DNA of 64,000 nucleotides. It comes from Paludibacteraceae bacterium (GTDB lineage: Bacteria; Bacteroidota; Bacteroidia; Bacteroidales; Paludibacteraceae). Under the pieces are notes generated by a model that was given only the letters and a program-made list of their open reading frames with translations, searched no databases and had not been told where the DNA came from. The DNA is taken from contig JAKSNH010000007.1 in NCBI GenBank assembly GCA_024399955.1, positions 1 to 64,000 on the forward strand, read 5' to 3'. Positions within the stretch are counted from its first letter, which is position 1, and the number at the start of each line of letters is the position of its first letter. Positions 58,201-64,000 of the stretch are shown here, piece after piece. Made by a program: the position numbers and the translations under genes.

Positions 58201-60339
58201 ATGAAGCCTAATTTCAAAAATATCGATATTAAGAAAGTTGCTGCTTCTCATGTAGAAGGAGCTAATGAAGCCAACTGGAAAACGCCTGAACTTATTGACG
58301 TTAAGCCTATCTATACAAAAGATGACCTCCAAGGCATGGAGCATCTTAATTATGCTGCCGGTCTGCCACCATTCTTGCGTGGCCCGTATAGTGGCATGTA
58401 CCCAATGCGTCCTTGGACCATTCGTCAGTATGCCGGTTTCTCTACCGCCGCTGAGTCCAACGCATTCTATCGTCGTAACCTCGCTTCCGGTCAAAAAGGT
58501 CTATCCGTAGCCTTTGACCTGCCTACCCACCGTGGCTACAATGCCGACAACATGCGTGTTGTAGGTGATGTGGGAAAAGCCGGCGTGTCAATCTGCTCGC
58601 TCGAGGATATGAAAGTTCTCTTTGCAGGTATCCCTTTGAATAAGATGTCCGTTTCGATGACTATGAATGGTGCCGTTCTGCCTATCCTGGCCTTCTATAT
58701 CAACGCAGGTCTGGAGCAGGGTGCTAAACTCGAAGAAATGGCTGGAACGATCCAAAACGACATCCTCAAAGAGTTCATGGTGCGTAATACCTACATCTAT
58801 CCGCCTAAGTTCTCCATGAAGATTATCGCTGATATCTTCGAATATACTTCTCAGAACATGCCTAAGTTCAACTCTATCTCCATCTCCGGCTACCACATGC
58901 AGGAAGCTGGTGCAACGGCTGATATCGAGTTGGCTTACACGTTGGCTGATGGTATGGAGTACCTCCGCGCTGGTGTGAACGCCGGTATGCCGGTGGATGT
59001 ATTCGCTCCACGTTTGAGCTTCTTCTGGGCTATTGGTACCAACCACTTCATGGAAATTGCTAAGATGCGTGCTGCACGTATGTTATGGGCTAAGATCGTT
59101 AAGTCGTTCGGTGCTAAGAATCCTAAATCCATGGCTCTGCGTACCCACTGCCAAACCTCTGGTTGGTCGCTTACCGAGCAAGATCCATACAACAACGTAG
59201 GTCGTACTTGCTTCGAGGCTATGGCCGCTGCTCTGGGTCATACCCAGTCCCTGCATACCAACGCTTTGGACGAGGCTATCGCTCTGCCTACCGACTTCTC
59301 CGCACGTATCGCGCGTAACACGCAAATATATATACAAGAGGAGACTAAGGTCTGCAAACAAATCGACCCATGGGCTGGTTCCTACTATGTAGAGTCCCTT
59401 ACTAAGGAGATTATGGATAAGGCTTGGGCTCATATTCAAGAAATTGAAAAACTCGGCGGTATGGCTGCTGCTATCGAGACCGGTATTCCTAAGATGCGTA
59501 TCGAGGAAGCTGCTGCTCGTACCCAGGCTCGTATCGACTCCGGTGCACAAAAAATCATCGGCGTGAACGAGTATCGCCTTGACCACGAAGATCCTATTGA
59601 CATTCTCGAAGTGGACAATACCGCTGTTCGTAACGAACAAGTGGCTCGCTTGGCAGAACTTCGCGCTCATCGCGACGAAAAAGCCGTTCAGGCTGCTCTG
59701 GCAGAACTGACTGCTGCCGTTCAAGCATGGGCTGATGGCAAGAAAGGTGAGAACCTACTCGCTCTGGCCGTTAAGGCTGCCGGACTCCGTGCTTCATTAG
59801 GTGAGATTTCTGATGCTTGCGAGAAAGTCGTAGGCCGTTATAAAGCAACTATTAGAACTATTTCAGGCGTGTATAAAGCAGGTACCAATAATGACGCTGA
59901 CTTCCAGGAAGCTAGTCGTCTCACGGCAGAGTTTGCCAAGAAAGAAGGTCGTCAACCTCGTATCATGATTGCCAAGATGGGCCAAGACGGTCACGATCGT
60001 GGCGCTAAAGTCGTTGCTACCGGTTATGCCGACTGCGGTTTTGATGTAGATATGGGACCTTTGTTCCAAACTCCTGAAGAAGCTGCTAAACAGGCTGTTG
60101 AAAACGACGTACACGTATTAGGTGTTTCGTCTTTGGCTGCTGGTCACAAAACTTTGATTCCTCAGGTAATTGCTGAGTTGAAGAAACTTGGTCGTGAGGA
60201 CATCATGGTTACCGCCGGTGGTGTTATCCCTGCTCAGGACTATGACTTCCTCTACAAAGCAGGCGTAGCTGCCATCTTTGGGCCTGGCTCTTCCGTCGCT
60301 AAGTCCGCCAAAACAGTCATGGAATTGCTCCTGCAATAA
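58201..60339 (+). CDS. mutB: Methylmalonyl-CoA mutase, large (alpha, catalytic) subunit
   Basis: The 712-residue catalytic subunit has the substrate barrel ([20 protein letters not shown], with the active-site Tyr/Arg region, and [20 protein letters not shown]) and the C-terminal B12 domain with the cobalt-ligand motif [10 protein letters not shown] (DxHxxG) at about residue 595, plus [10 protein letters not shown] and [11 protein letters not shown]. Length is standard. It forms succinate/propionate metabolism with mutA. Codon use is strongly biased. A small ORF follows 13 bp after its stop. Confidence 0.97.
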   Translation: MKPNFKNIDIKKVAASHVEGANEANWKTPELIDVKPIYTKDDLQGMEHLNYAAGLPPFLRGPYSGMYPMRPWTIRQYAGFSTAAESNAFYRRNLASGQKGLSVAFDLPTHRGYNADNMRVVGDVGKAGVSICSLEDMKVLFAGIPLNKMSVSMTMNGAVLPILAFYINAGLEQGAKLEEMAGTIQNDILKEFMVRNTYIYPPKFSMKIIADIFEYTSQNMPKFNSISISGYHMQEAGATADIELAYTLADGMEYLRAGVNAGMPVDVFAPRLSFFWAIGTNHFMEIAKMRAARMLWAKIVKSFGAKNPKSMALRTHCQTSGWSLTEQDPYNNVGRTCFEAMAAALGHTQSLHTNALDEAIALPTDFSARIARNTQIYIQEETKVCKQIDPWAGSYYVESLTKEIMDKAWAHIQEIEKLGGMAAAIETGIPKMRIEEAAARTQARIDSGAQKIIGVNEYRLDHEDPIDILEVDNTAVRNEQVARLAELRAHRDEKAVQAALAELTAAVQAWADGKKGENLLALAVKAAGLRASLGEISDACEKVVGRYKATIRTISGVYKAGTNNDADFQEASRLTAEFAKKEGRQPRIMIAKMGQDGHDRGAKVVATGYADCGFDVDMGPLFQTPEEAAKQAVENDVHVLGVSSLAAGHKTLIPQVIAELKKLGREDIMVTAGGVIPAQDYDFLYKAGVAAIFGPGSSVAKSAKTVMELLLQ

Positions 60340-60352
60340 ATGGAACTTGATT

Positions 60353-60481
60353 ATGTCTGCACAAGAGAATCAACAAAAAGCGTTGGCGTATATCGCCGAT
60401 ACTGCCAATCAAGTAATTGATTACGAATGGGAAATTCGTCATCACAGAGAGATGCACGCGGCTTACGAGAAATCCTTGTAG
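60353..60481 (+). CDS. Small conserved ORF (42 residues), copy 1
   Basis: Thirteen bp after mutB an ATG opens a 42-residue frame beginning MSAQENQQKALAYIADTANQ and containing IDYEWEIRHHREMHAAYEKS. A close copy (44 residues, MSAQENQIGLLSYI ... IDYEWEIQHHKEMHEAYEKS) lies on the minus strand at 63363-63497. Amino-acid conservation with synonymous differences says it is translated. The function is unknown. Its second half overlaps, in another frame, a broken start of a kinase-like gene. Confidence 0.72.
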   Translation: MSAQENQQKALAYIADTANQVIDYEWEIRHHREMHAAYEKSL

Positions 60482-60522
60482 GTCTGAACTGTGTGGCACG
60501 CATTCTCAAGGACAATTCTTAA
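60427..60522 (+). pseudogene. Truncated 5' part of a kinase-like gene
   Basis: In the frame shifted relative to the small ORF, ATG at 60427 opens MGNSSSQRDARGLREILVGL and 11 more residues before a stop at 60520-60522. The first 20 residues correspond to MGNSAPQRDARSLREILAGL at the start of the complete gene at 62854-63423. The similarity stops after about 22 codons, so this is the left-over beginning of a second copy. Confidence 0.7.
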
Positions 60523-60528
60523 TATTTG

Positions 60529-60557
60529 GGGCTGATTCGTAACGAGTCAGCCCTTTT
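60529..60557 (+). terminator. Terminator of the endonuclease-mutAB run
   Basis: An 11-bp stem, GGGCTGATTCG/CGAGTCAGCCC, with loop TAA (60529-60553) is followed by TTTT. Confidence 0.85.
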
Positions 60558-60599
60558 GTATCTTTCCTACTTAAGTAAAAATCCCACCCACTAACAAAA

Positions 60600-60625
60600 C
60601 AAGAGGAGATTTCGGTCTCCTCTTG
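60600..60625 (-). terminator. Terminator of the 60649-61314 gene
   Basis: A perfect 10-bp stem, CAAGAGGAGA/TCTCCTCTTG, with a 6-nt loop is followed on the minus strand by TTTTG. It lies 23 bp after the stop of the lipoprotein gene. Confidence 0.78.
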
Positions 60626-60648
60626 CGTTTGTTGTGTAGTGTCTTAGA

Positions 60649-61314
60649 TTACAACTCCTTATACACTTTCTCGAATGCTTCTAATAATTTATTACGCAAA
60701 AGGGTCTTATAATGCAAATTGACGGCTTTTTTATCAGTCTCTTTATGTGAATATCGACCATTTAATCGTTCAGTTTGATTGATTGAAATAGTTTCACTTT
60801 TTACTAATGCTTTTTTCTCTGTATCATACACACAAAGATTATATTCAGCATTAAGTACGACTTCAGTTGTGTTGCCTTTGTAACAACATAATAAAGGTAC
60901 ATATACAGGTACAAGTGTGAAACATGTTAGTGACCCTATCAACCAACCGGCTAATTTCATATCAAGATTGTCATCCACAATGTCAGAATGTGTGTAATTC
61001 TGTCTTATTACATCCACAAATGACACATATCTATGATTCCCCGAATAAGACGATAGTTCTTGCAAATCAAAGCGCCCAAGATAGAATTTTGTTCTATCTT
61101 CTGCAATCTGCGTTTTTTGTAAATCCTCGCCAAAATTTACCATCAGTTCGTTGTAGCGAGACAAATTCTTGAAACCGAGAAAATCCATTTTAGGACTTTT
61201 CTGCTGTACAGAATAGGGCTCTATCGTATTCACAGATACCGCCGTATATGTTTTACATGAAGGTAGAACATAAAATACTGCCATGAGGCAGATTAAACAT
61301 AAATGTTTTTTCAT
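60649..61314 (-). CDS. Predicted lipoprotein of unknown function
   Basis: The 221-residue protein has a type II signal peptide with lipobox VLPSC (Cys at 20). A hydrophobic stretch at about 125-150 (LAGWLIGSLTCFTLVPVYVPLLCCY) could be a membrane segment or buried strand. The C-terminal part is Lys-rich. I recognise no family. It follows the 61339 gene by 24 bp in the same direction, so they are probably cotranscribed. Confidence 0.75.
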   Translation of the reverse strand: MKKHLCLICLMAVFYVLPSCKTYTAVSVNTIEPYSVQQKSPKMDFLGFKNLSRYNELMVNFGEDLQKTQIAEDRTKFYLGRFDLQELSSYSGNHRYVSFVDVIRQNYTHSDIVDDNLDMKLAGWLIGSLTCFTLVPVYVPLLCCYKGNTTEVVLNAEYNLCVYDTEKKALVKSETISINQTERLNGRYSHKETDKKAVNLHYKTLLRNKLLEAFEKVYKEL

Positions 61315-61338
61315 AATAATTGCTTGTTGATTGTTAGA

Positions 61339-62364
61339 TTAAAACTCTGCCATGGCATAGATTGTTCCTTCATTTACCCCTGTATCTTCGCTAATTCCTG
61401 TTGAAAAAAAGCAATTGGTCAAATCACAAACAAAGGTGAGAGGTCGTATGTTAACATCTTTGTCTATGGCACCTCCAATTACACCAACTAAACTTCCATT
61501 TCCTGAATTGAATGTAATTTTATCTTTGTTTTCTTTATTTTTTGCCCATGTTGATTTGGATAATGTTGAAGACCTTATCAACATTGGTTCAGTGAAAAAG
61601 TTTGGGTAAACACATCTTAAGAATCTCCAATGATGTTTATAATTTTCGTATACTGCTGCATATTCTTTTAGTTTATCCATCTTCATAGTAGAATTTTGGA
61701 TACCAGCTCCTAAATGATCTACAAATTGTAATCCAAATAATTCCAATTCATGTGCACCGGGAATAAACCAATCTTCACCGAGTTGAGTTACCCAATAGTA
61801 TGCAGGAAACCAATCTTGCATGGAAATATCATTCTTTATACAATAATCCAAAACGGCTTGCGTACTTTCTTTACCGTATTCACTATTAGTACTTAAAAGA
61901 TTTTGGTACATCTCGTTCCATTCTTTATCTTTGTGTTTTACTCGACACGTAAGACGTGGCATTTGTGACATCATGTCTATCAATTCTAATTGCATTTCTA
62001 AAGTGTCACGTAAAGAATTCATAAGTTTTTCATATACCTCTTTATAGTCTTCACCCGTTTGTTTACATTGTTTCTTAATTTTTCCTTTTACAATTCCTGC
62101 GATGAATTTCTGTTGGGATTCAAAATTTTTTCGTGTTTCTACTTTGAAATTTTCAAAATTGGGTTTAGTTTTTTCTTCTTCAAAACATTCATCCCCAAGG
62201 TATGCACGTGGGGATAACATAAGTCCATGTTGACCTGATTCATCAACATATACAACGACAGCTTTAATGCCGTCTTTTTCGATTAAATCACCCAATTTGT
62301 AAGTTTGGGCATACATTGTTAGCGAGAACGCGCCAACAAGCATTATAAATAAACTTTTTTTCAT
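61339..62364 (-). CDS. Exported protein of unknown function
   Basis: The 341-residue protein has a signal peptide (MKKSLFIMLVGAFSLTMYA|QTY). The first mature part (YKLGDLIEKDGIKAVVVYVD, GQHGLMLSPRAY) follows a pattern common in exported Bacteroidales proteins, and DWFIPGAHELELFG recalls the W-x-P-x-x-x-E-L motif near their C-terminal halves. The middle is helical and charged. It has no lipobox and no shared C-terminal tail. The function is unknown. Confidence 0.75.
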   Translation of the reverse strand: MKKSLFIMLVGAFSLTMYAQTYKLGDLIEKDGIKAVVVYVDESGQHGLMLSPRAYLGDECFEEEKTKPNFENFKVETRKNFESQQKFIAGIVKGKIKKQCKQTGEDYKEVYEKLMNSLRDTLEMQLELIDMMSQMPRLTCRVKHKDKEWNEMYQNLLSTNSEYGKESTQAVLDYCIKNDISMQDWFPAYYWVTQLGEDWFIPGAHELELFGLQFVDHLGAGIQNSTMKMDKLKEYAAVYENYKHHWRFLRCVYPNFFTEPMLIRSSTLSKSTWAKNKENKDKITFNSGNGSLVGVIGGAIDKDVNIRPLTFVCDLTNCFFSTGISEDTGVNEGTIYAMAEF

Positions 62365-62446
62365 TGTTTAATGATTTTATTTTTTTTGCCTACTCACTTA
62401 TGGCTTTTCGGCATCCGCCATTTATTTTCTAATACGTATACATAAC

Positions 62447-62745
62447 AAAAAAAAGCGCAGGTCCGAAATTTACTCGTCCTGCTGCTTTAGGCTGTGGAAG
62501 ATGCCCATTGGGATAGAACAAGCAACTTCGACCTGCACCGTATGCAATATAACACCTTATTATAGAATACGCACATATACGCGCAAAAGGTGTGCTTATA
62601 TACACACAATACAGACATTTTTCCGTTGCTTCATCTTGATCCCAAATATTGAACTTCCACATTCAAAGCAGTCAAGAACAAAGCGCGTTAAACGCCTTTT
62701 TCACTATGTCTGATTTGCAAAGAGAGTGTTCTCTTTTTGTAAATC
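62447..62745 (-). ncRNA. Candidate noncoding RNA of about 300 nt
   Basis: A Bacteroidota promoter on the minus strand (62751-62782) and an intrinsic-terminator-like end (stem from 62527-62538 with 62455-62467, followed by eight T) bound a stretch of about 300 nt without a convincing gene. Inside are further possible stems: AAGAGA...TCTCTTT near the 5' end, GCGTTTAACGC, ACACCTT with AAGGTGT, and AAGCAAC with GTTGCTT. A 77-codon frame (62429-62662) runs through it but also covers the terminator. It could be a free RNA such as 6S-like or an unnamed family, or a long leader for the 61339-62364 gene. The remaining gap (62365-62446 and 62783-62853) shows nothing else. Confidence 0.5.
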
Positions 62746-62750
62746 GACCA

Positions 62751-62782
62751 CAAAATTACAACAAATTTTTGGAATACGCAAA
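62751..62782 (-). promoter_or_regulatory. Promoter of the candidate noncoding RNA
   Basis: Minus-strand TAATTTTG (complement of 62751-62758), exactly 20 bp, TTTG (complement of 62779-62782). No coding start lies within 350 bp downstream. Confidence 0.7.
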
Positions 62783-62853
62783 AAAAGTTTACTTTTATTT
62801 GCTATTTAAATAAAATTTTAGTAAAATTTACAGAGTATAACTCAAACAAGAGG

Positions 62854-63423
62854 TTATCTCAACTTCTCTATTTCTGCATCAATGACAGCAATATGATTCT
62901 CGGCTGTTACTAAAACATTCTTAGGTTTAATGTCCCATAATAAGATGCTCCCATTTGAGAACTTGCCATCCTCTCCTGTTGACTCAAAAGAAAGGGTGTG
63001 CATATAGTCTCGAATTTCTTCATTAGTTGCAAACCGAGCATTTCTTATAAATGGTTGTGAGAATATTGGGAAAACACAATCGGAGCGCATGACTTGCAGC
63101 CCGACCAATCGCATAGCCGTCACAGGAAATAAAGAATTATAGATATCAATTCGATCTAATAACTTGACTAAATCTTCACCAACATGAGTTAATGTGTTCA
63201 TTTTATACAACACATTATCAATAGGATCTATCCAATTTTCACACTCATTGCCACTTTGAAACAAGAGCAGGTGCCGTTCTTGGGCAAATGTTCCGAACAT
63301 ATCTATGGCACGACCATTAGCAACTGCCCATAAAGCGGCTGCCTTGTGTTGCTCTACGCGATTTAATCCTGCAAGGATTTCTCGTAAGCTTCGTGCATCT
63401 CTTTGTGGTGCTGAATTTCCCAT
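62854..63423 (-). CDS. Kinase-like protein (possible polyvalent-protein-kinase type)
   Basis: The 189-residue protein begins MGNSAPQRDARSLREILAGL. Near the C-terminus the sequence LLWDIKPKNVLVTAENHIAV with IDAE resembles a protein-kinase catalytic loop (DxKPxN) and the following DxE/DFG position. CENWIDPIDNVLYKMNTLTH may be an ATP-lobe remnant. Bacteroidales carry short putative kinases of this type, named after polyvalent phage proteins; that assignment is from pattern only. The first 20 codons overlap the small ORF at 63363-63497 in another frame. Substrate unknown. Confidence 0.7.
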   Translation of the reverse strand: MGNSAPQRDARSLREILAGLNRVEQHKAAALWAVANGRAIDMFGTFAQERHLLLFQSGNECENWIDPIDNVLYKMNTLTHVGEDLVKLLDRIDIYNSLFPVTAMRLVGLQVMRSDCVFPIFSQPFIRNARFATNEEIRDYMHTLSFESTGEDGKFSNGSILLWDIKPKNVLVTAENHIAVIDAEIEKLR

Positions 63424-63497
63424 TCGTAATCAATGGTTGTATTGGCAGGATTGGTTATATAGGATAATAAACCTATCTGATTTTCTTGTGCTGACAT
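63363..63497 (-). CDS. Small conserved ORF (44 residues), copy 2
   Basis: This ORF begins MSAQENQIGLLSYITNPANT and ends EAYEKSLQD. It is the paralogue of 60353-60481. It starts 25 bp after a good promoter and overlaps the kinase-like gene by 61 bp in a different frame. The pair small ORF/kinase-like gene is thus a two-gene unit with dual coding at the junction. Function unknown. Confidence 0.72.
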   Translation of the reverse strand: MSAQENQIGLLSYITNPANTTIDYEWEIQHHKEMHEAYEKSLQD

Positions 63498-63521
63498 TAT
63501 CTTCCTTTCTCAAATCCGTTG

Positions 63522-63553
63522 CAAATATACAACAAAAATTTGGATTATGCAAA
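63522..63553 (-). promoter_or_regulatory. Promoter of the small ORF/kinase-like unit
   Basis: Minus-strand TATATTTG (complement of 63522-63529), 20 bp, TTTG (complement of 63550-63553). Confidence 0.75.
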
Positions 63554-63632
63554 TTTTTGTTTGCTTTTTAGGTAAAATAGCACAACTTCTCTTCTTTGAG
63601 CCGCGAACCAATCGCATCTTTTTGTTTTTTCA

Positions 63633-63700
63633 TTTTTCATCTTTATCTTTTAATCTTCATCTTCAATCTTCAATATTCAACGCCCCCTTAGGGTTTTCAT
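63633..63700. repeat. Degenerate TCATCTTTAATCTTCA repeat
   Basis: Imperfect direct copies of a roughly 7-bp unit (TCATCTTTATCTTTTAATCT, TCATCTTCAATCTTCAATAT, TCAACG) end in CCCCCTTAGGG and a further TTTTCATCTTTCA. It is similar in style to the repeats in rsgA, queA and tatD and again ends next to a C/G run. The 393-bp gap 63498-63890 otherwise holds two promoters and the 11-bp tandem repeat. Confidence 0.6.
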
Positions 63701-63719
63701 CTTTCAAGCATGGTGCTAG

Positions 63720-63763
63720 TCATAACATTCTCATAACATTGTCATAACATTCTCATAACATTT
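63720..63763. repeat. Four 11-bp tandem repeats
   Basis: Four head-to-tail copies of TCATAACATTN (N = C, G, C, T) lie about 75 bp upstream of the promoter of the last gene. One helical turn per copy would place protein sites on one DNA face. Confidence 0.9.
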
Positions 63764-63839
63764 AGAACCCCTAGTGCTACCCTGCGACACCGCAATTAGA
63801 CCAATAATTGAGCCTCTGTATCTATTTTTGCAAATATTA

Positions 63840-63871
63840 TTTGCATATATGCTATTTTTTTTGTAATTTTG
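63840..63871 (+). promoter_or_regulatory. Promoter of the last gene
   Basis: TTTG at 63840-63843, 20 bp, TAATTTTG at 63864-63871, 19 bp before the ATG at 63891, so the leader is very short. Confidence 0.75.
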
Positions 63872-63890
63872 CAAACATAATTTGAAAACC

Positions 63891-64000
63891 ATGGAAGTCA
63901 AAATCGTTTTTATAAGTTCTACAGATGTGCGATTGATTCGTTCTAATCGCACCATGTTAGCAGAGTTGCGATTCAAACAATCTATACCCCAAGACAAACA
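63891..64000 (+). CDS. Start of an unidentified gene, cut by window edge
   Basis: An ATG at 63891 opens a frame without stop to the window end, starting MEVKIVFISSTDVRLIRSNR and continuing TMLAELRFKQSIPQDKQ. It lies directly behind a strong promoter, which supports a real gene. There is no signal peptide. Thirty-six codons are too few to name a family. Confidence 0.6.
   Translation, partial: MEVKIVFISSTDVRLIRSNRTMLAELRFKQSIPQDK

Noticed and set aside
59083..59724. A 213-codon minus-strand frame opposite mutB
   Set aside because: mutB is certain on the other strand; the frame is a by-product of its strong codon bias. The same applies to the long antisense frames in ppiD (3567-4166), mutA (56975-57433) and queA (22024-22446).
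62429..62662. A 77-codon minus-strand frame (many Cys, Tyr, Ile)
   Set aside because: It covers the terminator-like stem and T-run of the candidate RNA and has no protein-like pattern; kept only as a test for the RNA idea.
62447..62745. tmRNA, RNase P RNA or SRP RNA for the noncoding stretch
   Set aside because: The tmRNA ends, the RNase P GAGGAAAGTC core and the SRP GGAAGCAG-type loop were not found on either strand.
63720..63763. The 11-bp copies considered as a mini CRISPR
   Set aside because: There are no spacers between the copies and no cas genes.

Overview
The window is a 64-kb piece of a Bacteroidales (phylum Bacteroidota) chromosome. The evidence is the housekeeping content (rplT-rpmI-infC, a two-subunit methylmalonyl-CoA mutase, Kdo genes, a PpiD-like chaperone), AT-rich intergenic DNA, and promoters of the Bacteroidota type (a -33 TTTG/TTG, 19-20 bp, then TAnnTTTG) in front of most transcription units. 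Many exported proteins have classical signal peptides. No rRNA, integrase, transposase, CRISPR array or SusC/SusD pair is visible. The genus cannot be fixed from the sequence alone; a Paludibacteraceae-like lineage would fit.

Layout. 1-963 (minus): end of the rplT-rpmI-infC operon. 1050-10199 (plus): lipoprotein, PpiD-like chaperone, MFS permease, pssA, a secreted endonuclease I, a PAP2 phosphatase and rlmB. 10196-12476 (minus): kdsB, deoD and an outer-membrane protein. 12566-23654 (plus): a long, tightly packed or overlapping housekeeping run of waaA, hisS, DUF1599, DoxX, tpiA, gamma-carbonic anhydrase, pyrH, frr, a surface-antigen barrel, rsgA, queA and tatD. 23643-33670 (minus): an ORF6N-domain protein, a 3063-residue surface protein and a 54-codon peptide gene. 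34346-46684 (minus): a secreted glycan and protein degradation cluster with two GH13 alpha-amylases, a starch-binding protein containing three 717-bp tandem repeats, a small single-module starch-binding protein and a C10 cysteine protease. 46794-50979: trmO, tRNA-Phe and mfd. 51164-60522 (plus): three secreted endonuclease I paralogues followed directly by mutA and mutB. 60649-64000: two exported proteins of unknown role, a candidate noncoding RNA, a kinase-like gene overlapping a small ORF, and the start of another gene.

How it fits together. Ten secreted proteins (endonucleases, amylases, starch-binding proteins, C10 protease, giant adhesin) have unrelated bodies but end in the same roughly 28-residue C-terminal tail, which aligns without gaps over 16 residues. 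This suggests one export or surface-attachment route, probably type IX secretion or similar, feeding a scavenging programme for starch, protein and extracellular DNA.

Less expected observations: short degenerate repeats that sit in frame inside three consecutive housekeeping genes (rsgA, queA, tatD); a dual-frame gene pair (small ORF plus kinase-like gene) with a truncated second copy behind mutB; a nested palindromic element upstream of the giant adhesin operon; and a promoter-to-terminator noncoding transcript of about 300 nt at 62447-62745.
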